From IMG/VR virus record IMGVR_UViG_3300033146_005950, positions 18,181 to 82,180 of that record: DNA of 64,000 bases; one strand, 5' to 3'. Each line of letters opens with the position of its first letter. Position 1 is the first letter of the stretch. This stretch comes from a virus. The translations under genes and the position numbers were made by a program. Positions 35,688 through 44,265 of this stretch are shown here, one piece after another. The notes under the pieces are model-generated. The model had not been told where the DNA came from. It saw only the letters and a program-made list of their open reading frames with translations, and searched no databases.

Positions 35688-35816
35688 TTATTCCTCAGTT
35701 TGTTCTTCTGTTTTGTTTATTTTTTTAAGTTTTTCTTTAGATTTTTCAATTTGCTCATCTAAAATCTTATTTGCTTCACCAGTTAAATTTTGCTCTATTG
35801 CTTCAACTAAATTCAT
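35688..35816 (-). CDS. Small prohead-core-like protein (position of gp67/gp68)
   Basis: 42 residues: MNLVEAIEQNLTGEANKILD then a charged Lys/Glu helix ending in TEEQTEE. It sits between portal and protease, where T4 has the prohead core genes 67 and 68. Its charged helical nature fits a core protein, but it is shorter than gp67 (80). GGAG precedes the ATG, with a late-type promoter at 35844-35860. Confidence 0.6.
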   Translation of the reverse strand: MNLVEAIEQNLTGEANKILDEQIEKSKEKLKKINKTEEQTEE

Positions 35817-35843
35817 TTTATTTTCCTCCACTTATACATTATA

Positions 35844-35860
35844 ATTTATTTATTTTTTAA
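35844..35860 (-). promoter_or_regulatory. Putative late promoter of the core/protease genes
   Basis: Reverse complement TTAAAAAATAAATAAAT, about 30 bases before the 42-aa gene. Confidence 0.5.
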
Positions 35861-35865
35861 AAGTT

Positions 35866-37458
35866 TTACCACTTTCTTTTGCTGCCTGAATCTTCCCCAT
35901 CATCTTTAGGTTCTAATTTTTTTTGTTCTTCTATTAATAATCTGTTCTCTTCTAATTCTGATTCTGTAAAGCCACAAACGCTTTTTAGCACCCAATCTCT
36001 ACTTAAAAAACCGTTTGGTGCATCTTCTGAGTCATAAATATAATCTGACGCATTATCATACATTTCTAATTTTGTCGACCATAACTCAGATTTTAGGTAA
36101 AGTTGATATTTTGATGCTTCATTCCATACAATTGAATAAAACTTCTTATCAATATATTTGTCATCAACACCTTCAAGTTTTAGTAATAATTCAAATGGCG
36201 TTATTAAAACAGGACTAAAATTTCTTTTATATTTTTCTAATTTTTGAGCAAATTGTTGTTCATCTCTTGTTATCGACTCTGTTCTTGCTTCCCACTCTCC
36301 CATTTCGTCTGAGTCCCATCGCCCTTTTGGAATTCCTAAACCTTTATATAACTTTGCAATAAACATTTTAACATCTTCAAGTTCACCTAATTGCATTCCG
36401 CCTGAAATTGAATCTACTTCAGTTTTATTTCCGTCTTCCCCAACTGCAAACCATAAATCGTCAATTATTGATTTAATATGAGATTTTTGCGATATTTCAC
36501 CTGTATTATAATTATAATCGTTTACTTTATTATAACGCTTTGCTAAATTTTTCAAATAATTTTGTGCCGGGCCTGATTTTAGTTTTCCTGTATAAACATT
36601 AAAAACTCTCATTTCAGGAGCTCTTGTCCATCTATAAATTGCTAAAGAATCATCAATCATTTTCATATGATTGTAAGTTTTCATTACAATATCGTACGGG
36701 CTACGGACATCATATAAAGAATTACCATATTTTCCACTATTCAAATAAATAATTTGATTGGGTGCAAATTCTTTTATAATATCCTCTTTTTTCAATTTAT
36801 ATAAAGAATTTGAAATAGACTTTAATTTAATATCATTTATTTGAACGAACTTCTCAATAATGTTCATTTTATTATAAACAGGTAGCATTGTATAAGATGG
36901 CAATATTTGATAACCTATTATTTTTGTTTTATCTGTGCTTGGAATCAATTCTATAAATAATTCAGCTTCTATAAATAATTTTTCGAACATTATATCCGCA
37001 ACATTATTAAAATCAAACAAATCATAGTAAACTTTATAAAATACTTTAGAATAAATCTTTTTAATATTTTCAGGTATTTTTTCGGTTGTTTCATTTATTT
37101 TTAATTTGCAAATTTCGTCGTCGGTGTTCTTTGTAATTGTTTCATTTACAATTATTTCAGTCGCGTCATATATTTCTGGGTAATTCGCCATCTGCTGATA
37201 TTTTGCGATTTTTGATTTTTTAGAATTTACAATATTTAAAAAGTCAGAACCTTCATTTGACACTTCATTCGCTGCAAATGCTCCAGAACCATTTTGTTCT
37301 GAAGTAAGTCTTTTTTGTAGTTCTATTAAATCTGGGTCAACATAACCTTGTGCTTGTGAATTATCGCTTGCTTGCTTTACTTCTTGTGTTAGTTCTTTGC
37401 TAATTAATTTTTTGAAAAAACCAAAGAACTTATTTTTGTTATTCTGTGAAACAGCCAT
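35866..37458 (-). CDS. Portal vertex protein (gp20-like)
   Basis: 530 residues (T4 gp20 is 524). It forms the dodecameric DNA entry/exit ring. Typical segments are YQQMANYPEIYDATEIIVNE near residue 90, then FEKLFIEAELFIELIP, SLYDVRSPYDIVMKTYNHMK, YRWTRAPEMRVFNVYTG, and GLGIPKGRWDSDEMGEWE ahead of ITRDEQQFAQKL. All follow the T4 portal pattern. A late promoter overlaps the end of the upstream gene (37504-37517). Confidence 0.95.
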   Translation of the reverse strand: MAVSQNNKNKFFGFFKKLISKELTQEVKQASDNSQAQGYVDPDLIELQKRLTSEQNGSGAFAANEVSNEGSDFLNIVNSKKSKIAKYQQMANYPEIYDATEIIVNETITKNTDDEICKLKINETTEKIPENIKKIYSKVFYKVYYDLFDFNNVADIMFEKLFIEAELFIELIPSTDKTKIIGYQILPSYTMLPVYNKMNIIEKFVQINDIKLKSISNSLYKLKKEDIIKEFAPNQIIYLNSGKYGNSLYDVRSPYDIVMKTYNHMKMIDDSLAIYRWTRAPEMRVFNVYTGKLKSGPAQNYLKNLAKRYNKVNDYNYNTGEISQKSHIKSIIDDLWFAVGEDGNKTEVDSISGGMQLGELEDVKMFIAKLYKGLGIPKGRWDSDEMGEWEARTESITRDEQQFAQKLEKYKRNFSPVLITPFELLLKLEGVDDKYIDKKFYSIVWNEASKYQLYLKSELWSTKLEMYDNASDYIYDSEDAPNGFLSRDWVLKSVCGFTESELEENRLLIEEQKKLEPKDDGEDSGSKRKW

Positions 37459-37503
37459 ATTTTATTTTACCTTTTTAATAATAATTAAACATTAAATTCA
37501 AAA

Positions 37504-37517
37504 TTATTTATTTTTTT
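37504..37517 (-). promoter_or_regulatory. Putative late promoter of the portal gene
   Basis: Reverse complement AAAAAAATAAATAA, embedded in the 3' end of the upstream gene. Confidence 0.45.
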
Positions 37518-38007
37518 CATAATTGCGCATTCTTGCTTCAAAAGTTGATTGTTCATATGTTTTAGTTGCAATTTGTATAAACTCATCAATATTTGTTTCA
37601 TCTACTTCATATAATTTTACAACACTGTCAACTAAGTATTTCCTGACTGCGAACGGAGAAGTTTTTTCTATTACTTTTAAATCATTATAAGAAATTGTTT
37701 TTAAATTTTTAGAAAGAAGCCCATCTAAAATTTTCTTTCTAATTTTTATAGGTAGATGATGGAAATTTATTCCAGTAAAATATGTTTGTGTTGAATATGT
37801 TATACTGTAAATAAATGTAAGTGGGTAGGAATCAAAAAATTTTAGTTCATTAAAATTATAATCAAGTTTATAGTCATAAACAAAAGTATAAAATTTACCT
37901 TTTTGAATTTTTGATTTTCTTTTCGCATTTTTAGTTACAAATCTATCATATTGCTTGAAAGATTTAGTTTCAAATAAAGAACGTAAAAAACCAGTTGTAA
38001 ATAACAT
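37504..38007 (-). CDS. Conserved T4-like virion-module protein, function unknown
   Basis: 167 residues. A KGKFYTFVYDYK segment, FDSYPLTFI, then TGINFHHLPIKIRKKILD match a family that I recognise from other T4-like phages near the portal gene (KGK.Y.F.Y / YPL / GLNLHYLP pattern). I cannot name its function with confidence. It lies 45 bases before the portal gene and directly after the 130-aa gene, so it is expressed with head genes. Confidence 0.6.
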   Translation of the reverse strand: MLFTTGFLRSLFETKSFKQYDRFVTKNAKRKSKIQKGKFYTFVYDYKLDYNFNELKFFDSYPLTFIYSITYSTQTYFTGINFHHLPIKIRKKILDGLLSKNLKTISYNDLKVIEKTSPFAVRKYLVDSVVKLYEVDETNIDEFIQIATKTYEQSTFEARMRNYEKNK

Positions 38008-38014
38008 TTTTTTT

Positions 38015-38407
38015 TTACTCTTCTAAATTATCTGGTATTAGCGTAAATTCACCATCTTTTAAAAGTTCTATTAAATCTTGATTTATTTTTTTGACAATAT
38101 TATAGTTTGCTAATTGTTTAGAAGGAATTATTTTATCCCAAACACTTGTATCTTTATAAAATTTTGAATATTTTATATCGTAAAATTTTAATATTTTCGA
38201 TTTTAATAAATAACGAATTGTTATAAGCATTAAATCAAAGGAGTTTAGTGCTTGTTTTTCTTCTTCAGTTTTGGGATCTTTTAATATATTGCCTGCTTTA
38301 TCAACTAAACCAAGTCTTACTGCATCAAATTTATTTATGTCTTTAAATAAATTATTTGCTAATATGAAGCCAATTGCTTGTTTATCTATAAAATTGTTAT
38401 CTTTCAC
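38015..38407 (-). CDS. Conserved phage protein of the head operon, function unknown
   Basis: 130 residues, helical. The segment AVRLGLVDKAGNILKDPKTE followed by a helix with TIRYLLKSK resembles small proteins encoded near portal genes in other large myoviruses (xLGIIDxxGxxL). A late promoter lies at 38451-38463. It is probably a virion or assembly component. Confidence 0.55.
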   Translation of the reverse strand: MKDNNFIDKQAIGFILANNLFKDINKFDAVRLGLVDKAGNILKDPKTEEEKQALNSFDLMLITIRYLLKSKILKFYDIKYSKFYKDTSVWDKIIPSKQLANYNIVKKINQDLIELLKDGEFTLIPDNLEE

Positions 38408-38450
38408 TAATTTCCCCTAAATTAAAACTTCTTTCAAATACTAATTAATA

Positions 38451-38463
38451 TATTTATTTTTAA
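38451..38463 (-). promoter_or_regulatory. Putative late promoter
   Basis: Reverse complement TTAAAAATAAATA, between the HD hydrolase gene and the 130-aa gene. Confidence 0.55.
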
Positions 38464-38467
38464 AGTT

Positions 38468-39028
38468 TTAGTTTTCTAATAAGTATTCGAACGGCTCAAT
38501 TTTGTCGTAAATTAATTTCATTAAATGTTTTTGTAAACTATTTCTTCCTTTTACTCCTGCTAATATTGAATATGTTTGGTCAATGTATTTTGTTACCCAT
38601 TTTACAGGTGCAATGCTAAAGTCAGAGACATTATCTAATCTATCAATTAATTTTATTGTTAAAGCATTATCTGAAATTTTGTTCATTTTATTAATAATAT
38701 ATTTAGTTTTTCCTAAAGCATCAATTTCATTTTTATCATTTGTCAATTCTTTTACTAAATTTGCGATTGCTGTTCCAAAATAATCTTCTAAAGTTCCTTC
38801 GGTGACATCAGTGTCTTCAAGAGTATCGTGTAATAATGCCGCAGCAGCTAAATTAAAATCATCTGTTAAATTATAAATTTTAGTAAAGACTCTAACAGGG
38901 TGATTATAATAAGCTTCTTTTTCTCCAAATTTGCGTCTTTTACCTTTATGATTTAATTTTATAAAATCAATAATATCAGACAATTTTGCATTATCTAATT
39001 TCGACATTTCTTCAATTAATAAAACCAT
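38468..39028 (-). CDS. HD-domain hydrolase, (p)ppGpp hydrolase-like (SpoT/MESH1 type)
   Basis: 186 residues. The order of elements is that of RelA/SpoT-family HD hydrolases: RRKFGEKEAYYNHPVRV (first metal His), LAAAALLHDTLEDTDVTEG (HD plus the following ED pair), then LTIKLIDRLDNVSDF (last metal Asp in KxxDRxxN). No synthetase domain is present, so it would degrade alarmones or another nucleotide. Its position between presumed neck genes and portal-side genes is odd for an enzyme. The family is clear, the substrate is inferred. Confidence 0.8.
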   Translation of the reverse strand: MVLLIEEMSKLDNAKLSDIIDFIKLNHKGKRRKFGEKEAYYNHPVRVFTKIYNLTDDFNLAAAALLHDTLEDTDVTEGTLEDYFGTAIANLVKELTNDKNEIDALGKTKYIINKMNKISDNALTIKLIDRLDNVSDFSIAPVKWVTKYIDQTYSILAGVKGRNSLQKHLMKLIYDKIEPFEYLLEN

Positions 39029-39031
39029 ATT

Positions 39032-39925
39032 TTAAAACCATTTCCCAACTGTGTTTGAATTTCTTGGCGGTTGTTTATGTTCATCAGAATCATCATAAAT
39101 GACTTCATCTCTTCTGTCTTTTATATAATCTTTTATATCAAAAATATCATCTGCGTTTTCTTGGTCAACATAATCGCCAATTTGGTCTTGCATAACATCT
39201 GCCATATCATATTTATTATCAATACCTTGATGATTGTCAATATATTTTCTAATACTTAAAGTCCAGTATGCTTGACGACTTAAAAAATCGCCTGCTTCGG
39301 TTGCTCCGTCATCTACAAAAACTATTTTATATAATACTTCATCTAAACGAGATTTAATTAAGTCTCCAATTTTTGGTGCATCTAAAGATTCAAAAATTTT
39401 ACTATCATCAATTAAAAATCCTTTATCTGGGCTTGTCGTTTCATCTGATTTTTTTGATGCGTATTTTGAAGCTTCTTTAAAATGTAATTTAGGAACGTGA
39501 ATTGTTCCAATATTCATATCTTCAATTCCATACGCACTAAAATTACTTGTATGGTCTGGCACATCTTCATACTCAATCATTAAATTAAATGATCTTACAA
39601 TTTTTGTATCCTGGTCATTACTTTCTAATATATTTTGATTTCCATTTTTATCAAACTCAGTAACAAAATACTCTGCAATATTTCCATTTATTACTGTTTT
39701 TTCTGATGCGATTCTTGCGTAAGTTAAAGCATCTGTTTTATATTTTTCAGTTTCTTTTAATAACAATTGGTTAGGCATAACTGTTATTGGATTATTTTCA
39801 GTTGGGTAAAGTTCTATTTTATCATAAAAAGAGCCAAACTCATCTACAAACGGAATTAATTTAATTGATAATTCAGAAGGCTTTGAATCTTTAAGTGGCT
39901 CTTTATTAAGATTTTTTGTTATCAT
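39032..39925 (-). CDS. Putative neck / head-closure protein
   Basis: 297 residues, mixed alpha/beta with segments PKIGDLIKSRLDEVLYKIVF and SRQAYWTLSIRKYIDNHQG. Size and position in the head operon fit T4 neck proteins gp13/gp14, and the GD.I....... pattern is usual in head-completion proteins. The match is by pattern and context only. The stop overlaps the next region closely, and the start sits at the stop of the 150-aa gene. Confidence 0.4.
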   Translation of the reverse strand: MITKNLNKEPLKDSKPSELSIKLIPFVDEFGSFYDKIELYPTENNPITVMPNQLLLKETEKYKTDALTYARIASEKTVINGNIAEYFVTEFDKNGNQNILESNDQDTKIVRSFNLMIEYEDVPDHTSNFSAYGIEDMNIGTIHVPKLHFKEASKYASKKSDETTSPDKGFLIDDSKIFESLDAPKIGDLIKSRLDEVLYKIVFVDDGATEAGDFLSRQAYWTLSIRKYIDNHQGIDNKYDMADVMQDQIGDYVDQENADDIFDIKDYIKDRRDEVIYDDSDEHKQPPRNSNTVGKWF

Positions 39926-40377
39926 TAATCCACCGCAATTAATATATTATGTTCTGTTTTTGATTGAGGTAATGCAAATAAAACATCAGAATTTTTTACA
40001 ATTGATTTATTTCCATATAAATATGTAAGTATTACATAATTATTTTTAATTATTGCAACTCCATAAACTTCAAAGTTAAAATTATTATTAATAAAAATAA
40101 TATCGTCACAAGAAATGTAAATTCCGTCGTCATCTTTTTTATTTGGGTTATTTATAAGTTGGCCGCCAAGCGTATAACCTGTTTCAGAGTCACTAACTTC
40201 AAATTGTTTTATATCAATTGCAGAACCTGTATTATATTCTGTGTAAGTCTTAATATTTCTTTGTTCTTCTTTAGTCAGTTGCTTTAATAAAATCACCCTT
40301 GAGCCAACAAATTCATTTAATAATGAGTCTGCAATTAAGTGTCTAAACGCGTTACTTTTTACAGCGTTTGCTACCAT
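39925..40377 (-). CDS. Hypothetical head-operon protein
   Basis: 150 residues: a helical N-terminus (AFRHLIADSLLNEFVGSRVI) and a beta-rich C-terminal domain. It shares one base with the following gene (stop/start overlap) and overlaps the upstream gene by 7 bases, so it is tightly coupled. It could be a small head-tail connector or tail terminator; there is no specific evidence. Confidence 0.5.
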   Translation of the reverse strand: MVANAVKSNAFRHLIADSLLNEFVGSRVILLKQLTKEEQRNIKTYTEYNTGSAIDIKQFEVSDSETGYTLGGQLINNPNKKDDDGIYISCDDIIFINNNFNFEVYGVAIIKNNYVILTYLYGNKSIVKNSDVLFALPQSKTEHNILIAVD

Positions 40378-40940
40378 CTTGCCTCCTCGTCCTCATAATC
40401 ATCATAATCATCATCATAATCCAAATAATCATCTTTATCTGGAAAGGGGTTATTTTTATGTGTTTTTAAATATTTTTGTTTTGCTTCATACTCTTTATCA
40501 ATTTCTTCTTCATAATAATCAATTATATCTTCAACAGCATCTTTTATTGCAACTGATAATGATTTTGAAGCTATATCGTAAATTATATCCCCGACTAAAT
40601 TTCTAAATTTGGTTGAGGACAAATAGTTTTCAATCTCATTTGTAATATCAATAGAATTAGTTTGTTTATTAAACGGCCCTCTTTTAATTTTTTGCTTAGG
40701 ACTTTTTTGTGTTGGTGTTGCTGAGAAAGAACTTAAAAATTCTTTCATATTTTCAGCGTCAGTATTTTGAGTGTTAGGCGTTGTTGGTAAAGGTACTGTT
40801 GGTAAAGGCGCAACGTTTTGTTCAGGTATTGCAGACTCTTCTACAACATTTGTATCATTTTTGTTTTCTGTTTTAACACCAGCACCTGATTCCACAACAG
40901 ATTTAATTTTCTCAGTAATATCAATTGTTTTTTCTGACAT
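40371..40940 (-). CDS. Hypothetical charged protein of the head operon
   Basis: 189 residues. There is a low-complexity Pro/Thr linker at residues ~40-75 and a strongly acidic C-terminus (DDYLDYDDDYDDYEDEE). A VVEESA site near residue 31 resembles a prohead protease cleavage motif. A late promoter (40965-40976) and GGAG precede it. A structural or scaffold-associated role is plausible. Confidence 0.5.
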   Translation of the reverse strand: MSEKTIDITEKIKSVVESGAGVKTENKNDTNVVEESAIPEQNVAPLPTVPLPTTPNTQNTDAENMKEFLSSFSATPTQKSPKQKIKRGPFNKQTNSIDITNEIENYLSSTKFRNLVGDIIYDIASKSLSVAIKDAVEDIIDYYEEEIDKEYEAKQKYLKTHKNNPFPDKDDYLDYDDDYDDYEDEEARW

Positions 40941-40960
40941 TTCTTTGTCTCCTATAATTT

Positions 40961-42544
40961 TTAATTATTTATTTTTGCAAGTTCACTATATTTTATATTT
41001 TGTTCTTGCCAATCATACTTTTCTTTTTTATAATGTAATTGTCTTTTAATGTAATGTTTATAAGCGTGGTTTGCAGTTCTATCGTTTAATACTCCATTTT
41101 TATTTATTTCTCTAAAATCATCAACAATATCAAACAAGAAAAATTTATTTACACCATTTTTAACTTTTCTTAAACCTCTACCAATTGATTGCAATACTTT
41201 AAATTTACTTTTATAACTTGATAAGAAAAAACCTATTTGTAAATTTTTAATATTAAAACCAGTTGAAACCGTTGCGTAAGTGGCAACTAATATTGCTCTT
41301 TTTGATTTTTCAACCTTTGCCCTAATTTTATCACGTTCTTTTGCAGAGACTCCACCGTATATTAAACTGACTTCACTATCTGGAAATAACGATTTTAATT
41401 TTGAAACAGTTTCTTTTAAATGGTCTATCTTTTTTACTAACACAATAACATTTGCATCTGTCAATTCTTTGGTTTTCCATAAACTTTCAACTTGAGGTTT
41501 TATAACATTTGTTCTGTGTTCTAAAGTTTCAATATATTCCATTTCATTCGCAAACTCCCTTGATCTGCCATATTTTTTAATTTCTTCAGGATATTTTATA
41601 ATTAAAGACTTTATAAATAGTTTAGATGTTAAATTCATATCTTCAAGTTCTTTTGCTGATATATCAACTAACACAGGTCCTAAATAAGCAAATACTGTAT
41701 ATAAACCAACTTTATCCTCAGACGCATTATGTAATGTTCCAGTATAACCTAATTTATAAGTGCAGCTCATTTTTGATAAAATATTTTTTAATGAAGTCGC
41801 CGCATTGCCGTGGCTTTCATCTGTTAAGACTGCATTAAATTGATTTAGCCAATCTGCAGATTTTTTAGTAATGCTTTGCCAAGTTGTAATTAATAATTTT
41901 TTATCAAAATTATCATTTATTCTTTTACGTTCTTTTGCAGGTATTTCAGATGAAAGAACATCAACATTATTATCAATATCTTTCCAATTATAGCTTTTCA
42001 TATCCCCGTACATCTGATTTACTAAACCTTTATTTGGAACAATTAATAAAACTTTTTTTGCTTCACCTGATGCTAATAAATATCTAACTGTTGCATATTG
42101 TATATAAGATTTGCCGCCGCCCATTGAGATTCTTATAATACCTCTTTTATGATTTATGCCCTTATATAATGATTCGACTTGAAACGGGTGAGATTTAAAT
42201 TCTTGTTGTTCATCAAGCATATCCATAAATAGTTTTGCTTTTTTTCTTGTAATAACATCTGGGTTATTAAATGTTTTTTTAACATCAAAATTAAAAGTAT
42301 ATTTTATATTGTTTGCTTCACAATAATTTAATAAAATATTCCAAAGCCCGATTGGTAATGCTCCTTTAGCCCTATCAAAAAATCTTACTTTACCATCCCA
42401 TATTTTATTTCTAAATCTCGGGCTGAATTGAGCACCAGGTTTAAATATTGCAAAGTGATTTGAAATAGCATTTAAAACAGAAGTATCTGTCGAAGTTATT
42501 TTAAAATATATTGAATTATACTTACTTATAAATATTTCTGACAT
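40961..42544 (-). CDS. uvsW: ATP-dependent DNA helicase UvsW-like (SF2)
   Basis: 527 residues (T4 UvsW 503). It unwinds branched DNA and R-loops and converts origin- to recombination-dependent replication. Motifs: Walker A SMGGGKSYIQYA (~139-150), motif Ia LLIVPNKGLVNQM, DESH box in AVLTDESHG, motif III GYTGTL, motif V ATVSTGFNIKN and motif VI VLQSIGRGLRK. An N-terminal small domain (~80 residues) precedes the helicase core, as in UvsW. AAGGAAAT precedes the start. Confidence 0.9.
   Translation of the reverse strand: MSEIFISKYNSIYFKITSTDTSVLNAISNHFAIFKPGAQFSPRFRNKIWDGKVRFFDRAKGALPIGLWNILLNYCEANNIKYTFNFDVKKTFNNPDVITRKKAKLFMDMLDEQQEFKSHPFQVESLYKGINHKRGIIRISMGGGKSYIQYATVRYLLASGEAKKVLLIVPNKGLVNQMYGDMKSYNWKDIDNNVDVLSSEIPAKERKRINDNFDKKLLITTWQSITKKSADWLNQFNAVLTDESHGNAATSLKNILSKMSCTYKLGYTGTLHNASEDKVGLYTVFAYLGPVLVDISAKELEDMNLTSKLFIKSLIIKYPEEIKKYGRSREFANEMEYIETLEHRTNVIKPQVESLWKTKELTDANVIVLVKKIDHLKETVSKLKSLFPDSEVSLIYGGVSAKERDKIRAKVEKSKRAILVATYATVSTGFNIKNLQIGFFLSSYKSKFKVLQSIGRGLRKVKNGVNKFFLFDIVDDFREINKNGVLNDRTANHAYKHYIKRQLHYKKEKYDWQEQNIKYSELAKINN
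40965..40976 (-). promoter_or_regulatory. Putative late promoter at the head of the operon
   Basis: Reverse complement AAAAATAAATAA inside the 3' end of the UvsW gene, 25 bases before the 189-aa gene. Confidence 0.5.
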
Positions 42545-42674
42545 TTATTTTATTTCCTTTACGAGACTTTTTTGAATACTTATTTTTACTCTCAATTGAC
42601 TTTTTAAAAATTCCTGTTCTATCAAACTTATAATTTGTTTTAATTTCATAGCGATTACTTCTATCAATAGGCAT
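42522..42674 (-). CDS. Small basic protein overlapping uvsW
   Basis: 50 residues (MPIDRSNRYEIKTNYKFDRT then a Lys/Ser-rich tail), with AAAGGAAT just upstream. It overlaps the first 23 bases of the UvsW gene in another frame, suggesting translational coupling. Very basic; may bind nucleic acid. Function unknown. Confidence 0.45.
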   Translation of the reverse strand: MPIDRSNRYEIKTNYKFDRTGIFKKSIESKNKYSKKSRKGNKINVRNIYK

Positions 42675-42689
42675 ATCAAAAATTCCTTT

Positions 42690-42941
42690 TTAATAGGGGT
42701 TTGTATTATGGTTAGTATTTGGGTTCATTAACGCTTGGTTTATTTTATCAATTTTTTTATTATGCTGATATGTCCCTGGCACAGAAGGAGCAAAGAATGA
42801 AAATGTTTCAACCTTCTCTAATTTACTTTTATTGCATTTAGGGCAAATCTCAGGGTGCCAATTTGTTTTTGATACAGAGGAGCTCTCAATATATTCGTTT
42901 TGAAAACCACAAACTGGACATTTATATTCTCTAATAGCCAT
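42690..42941 (-). CDS. FmdB-like zinc-ribbon protein
   Basis: 83 residues. Two CxxC pairs (YKCPVCGF and EICPKCNKS) separated by ~24 residues form a zinc ribbon of the FmdB/putative regulatory type. A Phe-rich stretch and an Asn-rich tail follow. AGGAGAT lies upstream. It is found with UvsW and gp62 genes, so a DNA-binding or transcription role is possible. Confidence 0.65.
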   Translation of the reverse strand: MAIREYKCPVCGFQNEYIESSSVSKTNWHPEICPKCNKSKLEKVETFSFFAPSVPGTYQHNKKIDKINQALMNPNTNHNTNPY

Positions 42942-42956
42942 TTTTAAAAATATCTC

Positions 42957-43721
42957 CTATGCTTTAATGAAAGAAATTTTTCTTTCGTTCTTTATTAAAT
43001 TAGCTAAAGTTTTTGAATTATATTCTATAAAATTATTATTATTTACATTTGTATATTCAATCACAATATTACCACATTCAGGACAGTTAAAGTTCTTAGT
43101 AGGAATATCGTGCTCAGTCTTAAAGAAATGAGGGTTCCCACAAAAAGGACACTCAAAATATAGAAAATTTGTAAGTATAAAATCTTCAGATTGAATGAAC
43201 TCATTTTCAATGCTTGAGTGCTGAGAAAAAGCATTAAATAATATTTTATTTGCATTTTCAACAGTCATATCATTTTTTATTTTTCCGTTAGGTAATACAC
43301 CAGAATGTTCAGTAGAACTTAACATTGATAAAGATATAAAAATGTTTAAAGTTGAAAAATATGAATATGCATTAGCAATAATACTATTTATCTTGTCATC
43401 ATCATATTCATCTTCATCATCTAAATTTTCATCAAAAAATTCACCTTCAAATACATTATCTGACCGCTGTGTATCTTCTTCAATTAAACCTGCATCAAAT
43501 AAAAAATCTATTGCTATTTCAGGCAAGACTTGAGATAATGCTTCATAATAATTTATTTTAGCAAATCTAAATCCTTTAATATAATTTATTAAAGTTTCTC
43601 TGTTTTTAATTGAAAACGGTACCCAAATCTGAAGTTCTCCATTTTTATTTTTTTGAAAATCATAATGTTTCATTTTTAGTAAATTAATTTTATTAAAAAT
43701 CTTATTAAGTATTTTTTTCAT
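42957..43721 (-). CDS. Hypothetical protein with C-terminal zinc ribbon
   Basis: 254 residues. The C-terminal part has two CxxC pairs (FECPFCGNPHFF and FNCPECGNIV), about 22 residues apart. The N-terminal ~160 residues are helical with an acidic loop (DENLDDEDEYDDD). The start overlaps the end of the gp62-like gene by 4 bases. A T4-type transcription or baseplate-assembly factor is conceivable; the fold cannot be assigned. Confidence 0.55.
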   Translation of the reverse strand: MKKILNKIFNKINLLKMKHYDFQKNKNGELQIWVPFSIKNRETLINYIKGFRFAKINYYEALSQVLPEIAIDFLFDAGLIEEDTQRSDNVFEGEFFDENLDDEDEYDDDKINSIIANAYSYFSTLNIFISLSMLSSTEHSGVLPNGKIKNDMTVENANKILFNAFSQHSSIENEFIQSEDFILTNFLYFECPFCGNPHFFKTEHDIPTKNFNCPECGNIVIEYTNVNNNNFIEYNSKTLANLIKNERKISFIKA

Positions 43722-44134
43722 TTCACTTTCCTCTTTATTTTGCCGTGTTCATACTTACTTGTTATAAATTTAATTTGTTCATCTGTCAATTGATTATAAT
43801 AAATTAATGCTTCTCTTGGAGAAATTTCATAATATTTAGAAATACATTCAATCGAAAAATCTCTATCATTATTCTTATCTTTTTTTGATTTTATATAATT
43901 AAATCTATGAAATGCTTTTGGAAACACACTTTTATAAAAATTATAATGTGCTTTTTTAGGTATATTACCATTACTTACTTGATTAATTGCATTTGCTAAA
44001 TTTAAATGTAAATTAGACATCGACACAAATCTCGTTATCATATAAGGCGAATATGATGATTCTTGTTCTTCATCAAACTCAGCTTTAGTTTGTGTGATGT
44101 CTCTTAACCAATCAAATAATTGTTTTTTTGCCAT
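43718..44134 (-). CDS. Clamp loader small subunit (gp62-like)
   Basis: 138 residues. The pattern FDWLRDITQTKAEFDEE, SPYMITRFVSMS, then PKKAHYNFYKSVFPKAF, FNYIKSKK and ISKYYEISPREALIYYNQLT is that of the phage clamp-loader A family (shorter than T4 gp62, 187). It works with the gp44 ATPase, not seen here, to load the sliding clamp. An AAAGGAG site is present, with the replication-type promoter motif at 44164-44191. Confidence 0.75.
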   Translation of the reverse strand: MAKKQLFDWLRDITQTKAEFDEEQESSYSPYMITRFVSMSNLHLNLANAINQVSNGNIPKKAHYNFYKSVFPKAFHRFNYIKSKKDKNNDRDFSIECISKYYEISPREALIYYNQLTDEQIKFITSKYEHGKIKRKVK

Positions 44135-44163
44135 TTTTTAACAGTCTCCTTTTTTTCAATTAT

Positions 44164-44192
44164 TTAAATATATAATTTTATTTTTCAAAATA
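44164..44192 (-). promoter_or_regulatory. Putative middle/early promoter motif of replication genes
   Basis: Shares 24 identical bases with the site before the helicase gene (47605-47632), and matches the polymerase site (58430-58453) with two differences. Core on the minus strand is TATTTTGAA, an A-rich spacer, and AAATTATATA. Confidence 0.6.
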
Positions 44193-44201
44193 AAATAGAA
44201 A

Positions 44202-44240
44202 AGGTCAGAAATATTTTAAAATATTCCCAACCTAATCTAA
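44202..44240 (-). terminator. Probable terminator after the tail tube gene
   Basis: Imperfect hairpin (AGGT..AATATT / AATATT..ACCT) about 30 bases after the tube stop codon. Confidence 0.4.
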
Positions 44241-44265
44241 TTTTAAAAACATTAAAAGTCTTTAA

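Noticed and set aside
37504-38007. Assignment of the 167-aa protein as a DNA end protector (gp2) or neck protein
   Set aside because: The family pattern is familiar from T4-like phages, but I could not link it to a named function from the sequence.
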